NCBI GenBank assembly: GCA_022616055.1
Contig: JAKEFM010000086.1
Coordinates: 1-64,000, forward strand
Direction: 5' to 3'
Source of the DNA: Planctomycetota bacterium
GTDB lineage: Bacteria > Planctomycetota > UBA1135 > JAKEFM01
DNA: 64,000 nt
The stretch's first letter is position 1, and each line of letters starts with the position of its first letter. This document shows, piece after piece, positions 27,866 to 37,294 of this stretch. Position numbers and translations under genes: made by a program. The notes below the pieces were generated by a model. That model saw nothing but the letters and a program-made list of their open reading frames with translations. It did no database searches and was not told where the DNA came from.

Positions 27866-29355
27866 CGGGAGGGGCGAGGCACGAGCGGGTCCGCGACCTC
27901 TTCCTGCGGCTCCTCGGCCTCGTCTTCCTCGACGCCTTCGTCTCCCTCGCGGTCCAGGTCGCAACCCTCGTCGGGGAGGGCGGCCTCCTGCCCGCGGGCG
28001 AGTTCCTCGACGCCGTCGCGGGGAGCCTCGGCGCCGAGCGCTTCCACCGGGTGCCGACGCTCTTCTGGATCGCGCACGGCGACGCCGTCCTGGTGACCGC
28101 CGCGTGGCTCGGGGCGGCCCTCTCGATCCCCCTTGTCCTCGGCCGCGCCCCGATCGCCCTCCGCATCGGCCTCTGGGCGCTCTACCTCTCCTTCGCCTCG
28201 ATCGGGCAGGACTTCCTCTCGTTCCAGTGGGACAACCTCCTCCTCGAGGCCTCCTTCGCATCGATCTTCCTGGGACGGCGGGGCCGGCCTCCCTGCGGGG
28301 CGGGGCTCTTCCTCGGACGCTGGCTCTTCTTCCGCCTCCTCTTCGAGTCGGGCGTCTCGAAGCTCGCCCTCGGGGATCCGACCTGGCGCGACGGGACGGC
28401 GATGGTGGCCTACTTCGAGACCGCCCCGATCCCGACCGCGCTCGGCTGGTGGGCCCACCAGCTCCCCGCGGGCGTGCTCCGGTCGAGCGCATTCCTCTCC
28501 CTCTTCGCCGAGCTCGTCCTCCCCTTCGCGGTCTGGGCGCCGCGTCCCGTGCGATTGGGTGCTCTCGCGGCGCTCCTCCCGTTCCAGCTCGGCATCCTCC
28601 TCACCGCGAACTACGGATTCTTCAACCACCTCTCGATCGTCCTCCACCTCTTCCTCCTCGAGGACCGCGACCTCGAGTGGGCCTCGGCGCGCCTGCGCGG
28701 GCTCCTCCGCCGTCCCGCTCCGATCGAACCGCTCCTCCCGACCGAGCCTCCGCCTCGCCCGCCCCTCCCGCGAATCGCGCTCCGGATGCTCGCCGGTGCC
28801 GTCGTCCTCTGTTCCGTTGCCGATTTCGCGCTCGTCGTCCTGCGCCCTCGCCGGGAGCCGGTCCTCCCCTTCCTGTACGCGGCCGCCGGGGAGATCCACG
28901 AGTTCTACGGCCCCTACCGGTCGGTGAACTCCTACCACCTTTTCGCGTCGATGACCCTCGAGCGGTACGAGGCGGTGATCGAGGGGACGGCGGACGGGAG
29001 GGAATGGAGACCCTTCGAGTTCCGGTGGAAGCCGGGCGACCCGAAGAGACGGCCTCCGTTCGTCGCGCCCCACCAGCCGCGCGTCGACTTCCAGCTCTGG
29101 TTCTTCCCCCTCGGCGGGAGGTCCGCCTACCTCGCGCGCCTGCTCGATCGGATCTGCGAGAAGCCGGGCTCCGCGCGCGGCCTCTTCGCTCCCGACCCGT
29201 TCCCTCAGGTTCCTCCGATGGCGCTCCGCCTCGGCCTCTGGAAGTACACCTTCACGGATCGGGCGCGGCGGCGGGAGACGGGAGAGTGGTGGCACCGGAC
29301 GTTCGTGCGCTACGTCGTCGAGAACCGCCGTTGCGGCGAAGGGCGTCCACGCTGA
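27862..29355 (+). CDS. Lipase maturation factor (LMF)-like multi-TM protein
   Basis: SFQWDNLLLEASFASIF, FRLLFESGVSKL.LGDPTWRD.TAM.AYFETAPIPTALGWWAHQLP, LTANYGFFNHLSIVLHL; GTGA overlap with upstream gene. Confidence 0.85.
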   Translation: MTGGARHERVRDLFLRLLGLVFLDAFVSLAVQVATLVGEGGLLPAGEFLDAVAGSLGAERFHRVPTLFWIAHGDAVLVTAAWLGAALSIPLVLGRAPIALRIGLWALYLSFASIGQDFLSFQWDNLLLEASFASIFLGRRGRPPCGAGLFLGRWLFFRLLFESGVSKLALGDPTWRDGTAMVAYFETAPIPTALGWWAHQLPAGVLRSSAFLSLFAELVLPFAVWAPRPVRLGALAALLPFQLGILLTANYGFFNHLSIVLHLFLLEDRDLEWASARLRGLLRRPAPIEPLLPTEPPPRPPLPRIALRMLAGAVVLCSVADFALVVLRPRREPVLPFLYAAAGEIHEFYGPYRSVNSYHLFASMTLERYEAVIEGTADGREWRPFEFRWKPGDPKRRPPFVAPHQPRVDFQLWFFPLGGRSAYLARLLDRICEKPGSARGLFAPDPFPQVPPMALRLGLWKYTFTDRARRRETGEWWHRTFVRYVVENRRCGEGRPR

Positions 29356-29481
29356 CCCGCGCTTCGCGCGGAGGCTTGATCCGTCCCAGTCTCCCGGAGA
29401 CTCTGCGGCGCGGGAACCCGCTCCGATCGTCGCCGTGTCTCGAAGCTCGTCCAAGGTAGCCCACTCCCCGGGGAGGCCCCC

Positions 29482-30657
29482 ATGAGTCCGCGTCCGGTCG
29501 GAAGAACCAGCGCCTCCTTCCTCGCCCTGGCCGCGTTCGCGATTCCTCCAAACGGCGGAGGCAAGCCGCGCGCCCGCGACCTCGGCGTCCCTTTCGACGG
29601 CACGCCGGGCCCCCTGAACTCGATCACCGACGTCGCGGGAGTCGAGGTCGGGCACGCCACGATCGTCTCGGGGGAAGGGAAGCTTGAGGTCGGGAAGGGC
29701 CCCGTCCGGACGGGCGTGACGGCGATCCTGCCCCGGGGAAAGAGGTCGGCGACCGATCCGGCGTTCGCCGGCTGGTTCTCCCTCAACGGCAACGGGGAGA
29801 TGACCGGCACGACCTGGCTCGAGGAGTCGGGATTCCTCGAGGGGCCCGTCCTCCTCACGAACACCCACAGCGTCGGCGTCGTCCGCGACGCGGCGATCGC
29901 CTGGCGGGTGAAGCAGGGGGGGGCGGACGCGACGGGCTACTGGTGGTCGCTCCCGGTCGTCGCGGAGACCTGGGACGGCTACCTGAACGACATCAACGGA
30001 TTCCACGTGAAGGCGGCCCACGTCTTCGAGGCCCTCGAGGGGGCGCGCGGCGGTCCGGTCGCCGAGGGGAACGTCGGCGGCGGGACCGGGATGATCTGCC
30101 ACGAGTTCAAGGGAGGGATCGGGACCGCCTCCCGGCGGCTCGACGCGAAGGCGGGCGGCCACACGGTCGGGGTCCTCGTCCAGGCGAACTACGGGTTGCG
30201 CCACCAGCTGCGCGTCGCGGGCGTCCCGGTCGGCGGGGAGATCCCCGAGGGCGCCCTCTGGAGCCGGGAGAACGGCTCGATCATCATCGTCGTGGCGACG
30301 GACGCGCCCCTCCTCCCCCACCAGCTGAAGCGGCTCGCCCGCCGCGCGTCCCTCGGCCTCGCCCGCCTCGGCAGCGTCTCGGGGAACGGCTCCGGCGACA
30401 TCTTCCTCGCCTTCTCGACCGCGAATCCCGGCGCCGCGGCGACGGAGGGAATCATTTCTCTCCAAATGCTCCCCAACGACCGGACGAATCCGCTCTTCGA
30501 GGCGACCGTCGAGGCGACGGAGGAGGCGATCGTGAACGCCCTGGTCGCGGCGGAGACGATGGTCGGGATCGACGGGAAGAAGGTGGTCGCCCTCCCCCAC
30601 GACCGGCTGCGCGAGGTCCTGCGGAAGTACGGCCGCCTCTCCGCCCCTCCCAAGTAG
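29482..30657 (+). CDS. P1/S58 family peptidase (DmpA-like aminopeptidase)
   Basis: NSITDVAGVEVGHATI, VRTGVTAILPRG, NGNGEMTGTTWLEESGFLEGPVLLTNTHSVGVVRDA, GSGDIFLAFST. Confidence 0.92.
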   Translation: MSPRPVGRTSASFLALAAFAIPPNGGGKPRARDLGVPFDGTPGPLNSITDVAGVEVGHATIVSGEGKLEVGKGPVRTGVTAILPRGKRSATDPAFAGWFSLNGNGEMTGTTWLEESGFLEGPVLLTNTHSVGVVRDAAIAWRVKQGGADATGYWWSLPVVAETWDGYLNDINGFHVKAAHVFEALEGARGGPVAEGNVGGGTGMICHEFKGGIGTASRRLDAKAGGHTVGVLVQANYGLRHQLRVAGVPVGGEIPEGALWSRENGSIIIVVATDAPLLPHQLKRLARRASLGLARLGSVSGNGSGDIFLAFSTANPGAAATEGIISLQMLPNDRTNPLFEATVEATEEAIVNALVAAETMVGIDGKKVVALPHDRLREVLRKYGRLSAPPK

Positions 30658-30660
30658 GAA

Positions 30661-30691
30661 CCGGCCGGGCTCCACGAGGCGGCCCGGCCGG
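30661..30691. terminator. Hairpin between convergent genes
   Basis: Perfect 10-bp arms CCGGCCGGGC / GCCCGGCCGG with 11-nt loop. Confidence 0.5.
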
Positions 30692-30714
30692 GAGGGAGGG
30701 AAGACCCGCCCGTG

Positions 30715-32907
30715 TCAGGGAATCGTGCGGGTCACGGGTGCGGACTTGACCGAGTCCTCGCCTGCCGGACCTCGGATCGCGATCGCCTGGAAGTGGACGG
30801 CGATCGGCGGGACGTTCGAGGGGACGGGGATCGCCAGGGACGCGACGCCGTTGGGCCCCGCGACGGGCGAGGCGAGGAGGAAGATCGGCGGCAGGAGGTC
30901 GAGACACAGTCCCCCGAGGGAGGGGATGCAAGGCCCCGCCCCGATTCCGGCAAAGGAGAGGCCGACGTGGACCGTCTCGCCGGGCTGGGCCTCGGAGACG
31001 ACGAGGGCCGACGCCTGGCCCGGGACGAGCGGGTCGACGTGGAGGTGGAGGGGGAAGGGTCCGACGGGGTCGCGCTGCTCCTCCGTCAGGAGGGCGATCC
31101 ATCCCTCGACCTCGGGCGAGAGCGCCCCCGTCCCCGCGAGGGCGACGGTCTTCTGGATCCACCCGTCGTGGGTCATCGGCAGGGGCTTCACCCCCTGTCC
31201 GCCCGTCCCGTCGGTCGCTCCGGCGCCGGGACTCCCGTTCGAGAGGAGGATCGTCCCGACGACCGCCGCGTCGCACCCTTCCCCGTCCCCGTCCGGGTCG
31301 GGATCGATCACCGTGAGGACGTTCGCGTGCTGGTTCGTCACGTAGGCGTAGTAGCCCCCGCCGAGCTTCGCCCCCCAGTTGACGCCGTGCGTCCCCGCCG
31401 GGGTCGGGAGGAGGGCGACCACCTCGTCGAGGCTCGTGTCGATGATCGCGACGTGGTCGGCCGAGCCCGTCGTCGCGCGCGGGACGGTCGTGAGGGAGAA
31501 GACGGCGGTCGCGACCCAGCGCTCGTCGGGGCTGACGGGAGTCTGGATCGGGACCTGGAGGGTGTGCAGCAGGCCGAGCCCCGTCTGGCCGTCCGGCGTG
31601 AGGGTGACCGGGATCGTCCCGAGGAGGGCCATCGCGTCGACGTCCACGACGGTGAGCAGGCCGGAGGCCGCGTTCGCGACGTAGGCCTTCTGCGCGCCGT
31701 TCACGTGGCACTCGCCGGCCGCGATCGGCATCAAGAGGGAGGAGCGGATCGGGTCGGCGGGATCGTGGAGGAACTCCTCGAGGACCTCCCCGCTCGCCGT
31801 GTCGAGGATGGAGATCGAGCCCGCGAAGCCGATCCCCTTGAAGACGTTGGGGACGACGACGCGCGTCCCGTTCCCGCAGGTGATCCAGTGCCCGTGGGGG
31901 TGGGTCTTCCCGGCCCCGGTCGGCGAGGAGTCCACGGCGTCCAGGCCGTCCGGTCCGTCCTCGACCTCGACGAGCAGCCGGTCGGCGCTGAGGGGGATCG
32001 TGAGGTGGCCGAGCTGCGGGGAGCCCAGAGTCGGGATCGTCACGATGTGGGTGGGGGCCTCCCCGACCTGGAGGCTGTCGAGAATCGCGCCGCTCGATCG
32101 GTCGAGCTTGTTGATCCAGCGGCCGAACCAGTTGGAGTTGTAGACGACGTCCAGGGCGAAGTTCGCCCAGAGGTTGTGCGGGTTGTTCCACATCCCGTCG
32201 GCCGAGAGCCCGTCGATCTCCCGCTCGACGCCGAAGGTGGCGGCGTCGACGACCGTCAGCGTTCCGGGCTTCGGGACGTCGTGGTCGTCGACCTGGCCCG
32301 CGACGCGCTCGAACTGCGTCGTCACCCAGACCTCTCCCACGCCGGGGACGGGGGGGATCACCACGCTCGAGGGACCGAGGAGATCCCACTTCGCCTGCTT
32401 GTCCGCATCCGTGGGGGCGATCGTGGTCACGACGGCGAGGACGTCCGCGGCGGGAAGGGAGGCGAGACCGAGGTGGGAGAGGAACGGGAGGGAGGTCGCC
32501 GTCACGTCGGGGAGAGCCCCCGCGGCGTCGCCGACCCCGACGACCGCGGTCATGTAGGGGTGGATCTTGCAGACGAAGAGGTAGACGCCCGGCACGTCGA
32601 GGTCGACGGAGAGCGTCCCGTTCTGGGACTGGTCCTGGTCCAGCGTCGCGGCCGATCCGTCGGGGCGCACGAGGAGGGTCGCGGTGTGGCGCGTGTTCGT
32701 GCAGCAGTTGCCGATCTTGAAGTCGACGCGCGCGCCCTGGGGAACGAGGGTGAAGGGGATGCCCGTCGTCTCGCTCCGGAACCAGTTCCCCGGCTCGTCC
32801 GAGAGGTGGAGCTCGTCGGCCGCGCCGCCCCCCTGCGTCGGACACGGCGCGAGGGAAACGACGGCGGGGGTGGCGAAAAAAAGCGCACAGGCGAGGGTTC
32901 TTTGCAT
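30715..32907 (-). CDS. Secreted cupredoxin-domain plus YVTN/N2OR-like beta-propeller protein
   Basis: Signal peptide; cupredoxin-type ligand pattern RHTATLL...GVYLFVCKIHPYMTAVVGV; propeller repeats with NPHNLW, HPHGHW, ECHVNG, YVANAASGLLTVVDVD, YVTNQHANVLTVIDPD; C-terminal beta domain. Confidence 0.78.
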   Translation of the reverse strand: MQRTLACALFFATPAVVSLAPCPTQGGGAADELHLSDEPGNWFRSETTGIPFTLVPQGARVDFKIGNCCTNTRHTATLLVRPDGSAATLDQDQSQNGTLSVDLDVPGVYLFVCKIHPYMTAVVGVGDAAGALPDVTATSLPFLSHLGLASLPAADVLAVVTTIAPTDADKQAKWDLLGPSSVVIPPVPGVGEVWVTTQFERVAGQVDDHDVPKPGTLTVVDAATFGVEREIDGLSADGMWNNPHNLWANFALDVVYNSNWFGRWINKLDRSSGAILDSLQVGEAPTHIVTIPTLGSPQLGHLTIPLSADRLLVEVEDGPDGLDAVDSSPTGAGKTHPHGHWITCGNGTRVVVPNVFKGIGFAGSISILDTASGEVLEEFLHDPADPIRSSLLMPIAAGECHVNGAQKAYVANAASGLLTVVDVDAMALLGTIPVTLTPDGQTGLGLLHTLQVPIQTPVSPDERWVATAVFSLTTVPRATTGSADHVAIIDTSLDEVVALLPTPAGTHGVNWGAKLGGGYYAYVTNQHANVLTVIDPDPDGDGEGCDAAVVGTILLSNGSPGAGATDGTGGQGVKPLPMTHDGWIQKTVALAGTGALSPEVEGWIALLTEEQRDPVGPFPLHLHVDPLVPGQASALVVSEAQPGETVHVGLSFAGIGAGPCIPSLGGLCLDLLPPIFLLASPVAGPNGVASLAIPVPSNVPPIAVHFQAIAIRGPAGEDSVKSAPVTRTIP

Positions 32908-33134
32908 GCCGTTCTCCAGTGGGTCTCGCCGCCTCCCTCCGAGCGGATGCAGGGGCGGCCTGCCGCGCGACGCGGCTGGGGCGGTCCCGCCGGGCCTCCT
33001 CGCGTTCGACTCGGACTTCCGCGCGGCAAAGGCCGTTCCCCGCGGTCGCGCCACCGGGGAGAGCGATGGACGACGACCGCGACGTTCCGAGTCTCGGACC
33101 GGACGTCCGGGATTCGGACGCTCTGCGAACCCTC

Positions 33135-33284
33135 TCAGGTCTTCGGGCCGGGAGGAGGAACGGTCGGCGCGGGTTTCTTCCCGGGTCTGGAGGGGACCTT
33201 CGTGCCCGCTCCCGCGCAGTCGACGCAGGCGACACCCTTCACGTAGCCCTTCCCCTGGCATGTGTTGCACATCTCGATCGTCAT
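33135..33284 (-). CDS. Small (49 aa) CxxCxGxG zinc-ribbon-like protein, absent from the ORF track
   Basis: MTIEMCNTCQGKGYVKGVACVDCAGAGTKVPSRPGKKPAPTVPPPGPKT*; DnaJ-like CNTCQGKG and CVDCAGAG knuckles. Confidence 0.65.
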   Translation of the reverse strand: MTIEMCNTCQGKGYVKGVACVDCAGAGTKVPSRPGKKPAPTVPPPGPKT

Positions 33285-33419
33285 GGGCTCGATTCCCTCG
33301 TCCGGCGCGGATCGCGGCCGATGACTGTGGCGAAGCGCGCCGCGAGTTCAAGAGGGCGCCTCCTCCTTGCCTCCCCCGCGGGTTCTTCTACCCTTCGCGA
33401 TCGACCTCTCCTCCCGAGC

Positions 33420-34376
33420 ATGCCGACCCTCGACGACGTCCGGCGCGCGGCGAAGTCCCTCGCCGGCTCGATCGAGCGGACCCCTCTCGCGCGCTCGGAG
33501 GCCCTCTCGCGGGAGATCGGCGCCGAGGTCTTCCTCAAGCTCGAGAGCCTGCAGCGGACGGGGTCCTTCAAGGTCCGCGGGGCGACCTACGCGGTCTCGC
33601 GGCTTCCGAGGGAGGCCCGCGCCCGCGGCGTCGTCACGATCTCCGCCGGCAACCACGGCCGCGGCCTCGCCCACGCGGCCGCCGCGGCGGGGATCCCGTG
33701 CACGGTCGTGATGCCCGCCGGGGCGAACCCGGTGAAGGTCGAGGCGACTCGCGCCCTCGGCGCCGAGATCGTCTTCGCGGCGAACGCGAACGAGGCCTTC
33801 GCCCTCGTCGACCGGATCTCGGCCGAGCGGGGGCTGCGGTTCGTCCCCCCCTTCGACGACGAGGACGTGATCGCGGCGCAGGGGACGGTCGCTCTCGAGG
33901 TCCTCGAGGACCTCCCGAACGCCGACGTCCTCCTCGCCCCCGTCGGGGGGGGAGGCCTGGTCGCCGGGTGCGCCCTCGTGGTCAAGTCGGCGGCTCCGAA
34001 GTGCCGCGTCGTCGCCACCGAGCCCGCCGGCGCAGACAAGCTCCGCCGCGCGCTCGAGGCGGGGAAGGTCGTGAGGCTCGAGCGGGTCCAGACGGTCGCC
34101 GACGGCCTCGCCGCCCCCTTCACCGGCGAGCGGAACCTCCGGATCCTCCAGGGCCGCCTCGACGGCCTCGTCGTCCTCTCGGAGGAGGAGATCCTCGCGG
34201 GCCTCCGCTTCCTCCTCGAGCGGTGCCGGGTCCTCGCCGAGCCGGCGGGGGCCGCCTCCGCGGCCGCCCTCCTCACGCGCCGCGCGGGGGTGAAGCCCGG
34301 CGAGCGGGTCGTCGCGATCGTGAGCGGGGGGAACCTCGACCTCGCGCGGCTCCCCGAGTACCTCGGAAAGGGGTAG
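33420..34376 (+). CDS. PLP-dependent threonine/serine dehydratase family
   Basis: LESLQRTGSFKVRGA (PLP lysine), SAGNHGRGLAHAA, PVGGGGLVAG. Confidence 0.92.
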   Translation: MPTLDDVRRAAKSLAGSIERTPLARSEALSREIGAEVFLKLESLQRTGSFKVRGATYAVSRLPREARARGVVTISAGNHGRGLAHAAAAAGIPCTVVMPAGANPVKVEATRALGAEIVFAANANEAFALVDRISAERGLRFVPPFDDEDVIAAQGTVALEVLEDLPNADVLLAPVGGGGLVAGCALVVKSAAPKCRVVATEPAGADKLRRALEAGKVVRLERVQTVADGLAAPFTGERNLRILQGRLDGLVVLSEEEILAGLRFLLERCRVLAEPAGAASAAALLTRRAGVKPGERVVAIVSGGNLDLARLPEYLGKG

Positions 34377-35611
34377 TGCCCCGTCGCGTCGTCGTCGTCG
34401 GGTGCGGGATCGTCGGGGCCTGCGCCGCCCTCGAGCTCGCCCGCAAGCGCTTCGCCGTCACGGTCCTCGAGCGCCTCCCCGCCCCCGGCCGCGGCAGCAC
34501 GCGCCGCTCCTCGGCGGTCATCCGCTGCCACTACGGCGAGCGCGAGGCGATCAAGCTCGCCCACGAAGGGCGCGCGACCTGGGAGACGTGGGCCGAGCAC
34601 CTTCGCCTCCGGAGGACCCGGGCCCGCTTCGTCCGCTCCGGCGTCCTCTTCCTCCTCCAGGAGACCGCGGCACGTCGAAGCGCCTCCGCGCTCGGCCTGA
34701 AGCCCGAGGCGAGCGGAGCGGACCTCCACCGGATCGTTCGCGGGCTGCGGTCCCTCGGCGTCGGCTGCGACCTGCTGCGGGGGAGCGCCCTCCGGGAGGC
34801 CTTCCCCTTCTTCGCCTTCACCGGGCCCGCCGAGGTCGGCCTCGTCGAGCCCGATTCGGGCTACGTCGCGGGGCCGCGCGAGGCCGTCCTCGACGCGGTC
34901 GAGGCCGCCGGCGCGGACGGCGTCCAGTTCCGGTTCGGCGAGCGTCTCCTCGCCGTCGACACGACGGACGGCGATCCACCGCGCATCCTCGGGGTCCGGA
35001 CGACGAAGGGTCGGATTCCCGCGGAGGCCCTCGTCAACGCCGCGGGGCCCTGGTCTTCCGAGGTGAACCTCCTCGCCCGCTGTCCGCTCCCGCTCGCGAC
35101 CGTCCCGCTCGGCCAGACCGTCGTCGAGGTCGCCCTCGCCGGGGCGCGCGAGCCGCGACTCCCCGCCATGATCGACTTGCGGCAGGGCTTCTACCTCCGA
35201 CCCTCGCCGAGCGGCGTGCGCCTCGGCTCCGGGCTCCCGCGCGAGCACCGCGACTTCCGGTCGAAGCCGCTCGAGCGGACCGACCGCGACGCACTCGCCG
35301 CGTTCGCCCGGGAGAAGGTCGCCGCGTTGCGCGCGCGCTGGCCCGCTGCTCGAGTGCGACGGCTCCGCCCGCTCCCCGCCCTCTACGACTGGACTGTCGC
35401 CGACGGTTATCCGCTGATCGACCGGACGGACGTCGAGGGCTACTTCGTCGCGATCGGGACCAGCGGCGCCTGGTTCAAGGGCGCGCCCGCGATCGGCCGG
35501 ATCGTCGCCGACCTGGTCGAGAATCCCGGCATCCGCCGCGCGCGGCTCCCTCGCACCGGACACCTCCTCGACCTCCCGGTCCTCTCCCGTCGCCGCGCCC
35601 CGATCGGCTAG
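34376..35611 (+). CDS. FAD-dependent oxidoreductase (DAO family)
   Basis: RRVVVVGCGIVGACAALELARKRFAVTVLER; C-terminal GYPLIDRTDVEGYFVAIGTSGAWFKGAPAIG; GTG start overlapping TAG. Confidence 0.9.
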   Translation: MPRRVVVVGCGIVGACAALELARKRFAVTVLERLPAPGRGSTRRSSAVIRCHYGEREAIKLAHEGRATWETWAEHLRLRRTRARFVRSGVLFLLQETAARRSASALGLKPEASGADLHRIVRGLRSLGVGCDLLRGSALREAFPFFAFTGPAEVGLVEPDSGYVAGPREAVLDAVEAAGADGVQFRFGERLLAVDTTDGDPPRILGVRTTKGRIPAEALVNAAGPWSSEVNLLARCPLPLATVPLGQTVVEVALAGAREPRLPAMIDLRQGFYLRPSPSGVRLGSGLPREHRDFRSKPLERTDRDALAAFAREKVAALRARWPAARVRRLRPLPALYDWTVADGYPLIDRTDVEGYFVAIGTSGAWFKGAPAIGRIVADLVENPGIRRARLPRTGHLLDLPVLSRRRAPIG

Positions 35612-35620
35612 GGGCGCCGC

Positions 35621-36400
35621 TCAGGAGAAGTCGGCGACGACGGGGGCGTGGTCGGAGGGCTTCCCCTCGCCCGTCGACTCCTTGCGCTCCTCCCGGTCGA
35701 CGGTGACCTCGCGGCAGCGCTCGGCGAGGGGAGGGCTCCCGAGGAGGAGGTCGATCCGCAGCCCCCAGCCCCGGTGGAACGATCCCATCCGGTAGTCCCA
35801 CCAGGTGAAGATCCCGGGCTCGGGGTGCTTCCGTCGCAGCAGGTCGACGAGTCCCCAGTCGCAGAGGGCCCGGAGCCTCTGGTGCTCCTCGGGATGGAAG
35901 AGGACCTGCCCGCGCCACCGCTCGGGGTCGTGCACGTCGCGGTCCTCGGGCGCGACGTTGAAGTCGCCGCAGACGAGGATCGGCTCCGAGGGGTCGGTCG
36001 ACCCGCGCAGCCACGCGGCGAGCCTCTCGAGCCAGCGCAGCTTGTAGGGGAACTTCGGGGAGTCGACCGCCTCGCCGTTGGGGACGTAGATGTTGACGAC
36101 GCGCACCCCTCCGACGGTGGCCGCGACGAGACGGGCCTGCTCGTCCCCCTCGGCGTCCGGGATCCCGCGCTGGACGTTCTCGACTTCCGACCGCGAGAGG
36201 ATCGCGACGCCGTTGTAGGTCTTCTGCCCGTGGAGGGTCGGGCGATAGCCAGCGGCCTCGAACGGGGCGGAGGGAAACTCCGCGTCCGCAACCTTGGTCT
36301 CCTGGAGGCAGAGGACGTCGGGGCGGTGGCGATCGAGGAGGGCGAGGCAGCGGGGAAGCCGGGTGCGGATCGAGTTGACGTTCCAGGTGACGATCCGCAA
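35621..36400 (-). CDS. xth: Exodeoxyribonuclease III
   Basis: MRIVTWNVNSIRTRLP, CLQETKV, GDFNVAPEDRDVHDP, LRIDLLLGSPPLAER, PSDHAPVVADF; TTG start. Confidence 0.93.
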   Translation of the reverse strand: MRIVTWNVNSIRTRLPRCLALLDRHRPDVLCLQETKVADAEFPSAPFEAAGYRPTLHGQKTYNGVAILSRSEVENVQRGIPDAEGDEQARLVAATVGGVRVVNIYVPNGEAVDSPKFPYKLRWLERLAAWLRGSTDPSEPILVCGDFNVAPEDRDVHDPERWRGQVLFHPEEHQRLRALCDWGLVDLLRRKHPEPGIFTWWDYRMGSFHRGWGLRIDLLLGSPPLAERCREVTVDREERKESTGEGKPSDHAPVVADFS

Positions 36401-36412
36401 CGGAGGGGTCCG

Positions 36413-37183
36413 CTACCGGCGCGCGAAGGAGATCTCTCCCACCCCGGTCTTCGCCGTGATCCTCCCCGGCCCGCCTCCGAGCCTTCCTCCGCAGGAGGCG
36501 CTCGCCCCCGTGCGGTCGACGTGCACGTCCGAGGCGTTCCGGACGTCGATCTCGCCGACGCCGGTGCGGAGGGAGAGCTCCCCGTCGAAGGCGGCGGGAA
36601 CGGCGAGGGTGATCTCGCCGACGCCGGTCTCGCACTCGAGGGCGCCGGCCGGGCCTTCCGCGCCCACCTCGACGGTGAGTTCCCCGACCCCCGTCTTCGC
36701 GCGCCCGCCCCGCAACGACTCGGCGCGGACCTCGAGCTCTCCGACGCCGACCTCCGCCGAGATCTCGCCGAAGGCGCCCGAGAAGGTGCCGTCCCCGACC
36801 CCCAGCCGGAACTCGAGGTCGAGGCCGGGCGGCGCGGAGACGACGATCGACATCTTCCAGTCGTCGCGGTCCGGGTCGTCGCGGTGGGCGTTCTCGACGA
36901 TCACGGCCTCCCCCTCGACCTCGACGCGAAGGTCCTCGGGCCCGGCGGTCCGGATCGTCCCGTCGCTGCGGTGGTAGACGACGGCCTTCGCCGTGACCGT
37001 CGCCTCGGCGTCCGTCCGGACGATCACATCGCCGACGGTGTTCCGGACGACGAGGCGGCGGGCGCCGCCGACCTCGATCCGCGCCTCGGTCTCCCCGATC
37101 CTCTCGAAGTCGGACTGGCGGATGATCCGGCAACCGGCGAGGAGCGCGAGGACCGGGACGAGGGGGGCGACGGGGAATCTCAT
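36413..37183 (-). CDS. Lipoprotein with DUF4097-like beta-strand repeats
   Basis: Lipobox LLAGC; six GVGE/GVGD repeats (TGVGEI/L). Confidence 0.72.
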   Translation of the reverse strand: MRFPVAPLVPVLALLAGCRIIRQSDFERIGETEARIEVGGARRLVVRNTVGDVIVRTDAEATVTAKAVVYHRSDGTIRTAGPEDLRVEVEGEAVIVENAHRDDPDRDDWKMSIVVSAPPGLDLEFRLGVGDGTFSGAFGEISAEVGVGELEVRAESLRGGRAKTGVGELTVEVGAEGPAGALECETGVGEITLAVPAAFDGELSLRTGVGEIDVRNASDVHVDRTGASASCGGRLGGGPGRITAKTGVGEISFARR

Positions 37184-37294
37184 GGGGACCTCCCTGGGGG
37201 GGGACGGGCCGGATACGGGGCGCCGTCCCGCTATTCGCGAGGGGGGGGATTGTAGAACGACGGCTCCCGGGCCGGGGTTCCTCCCCCCTCCCCG

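Noticed and set aside
29357-29371. CCGCGC-TTC-GCGCGG hairpin after the LMF-like gene as a terminator
   Set aside because: Short stem and no T-tract; common by chance in such GC-rich DNA.
25214-33235. Large minus/plus ORFs overlapping SIS, LMF, P1 peptidase and cupredoxin genes (e.g. 25214..28492 -, 27427..30675 -, 30712..33246 +)
   Set aside because: Shadow ORFs with no recognisable domains and biased composition.
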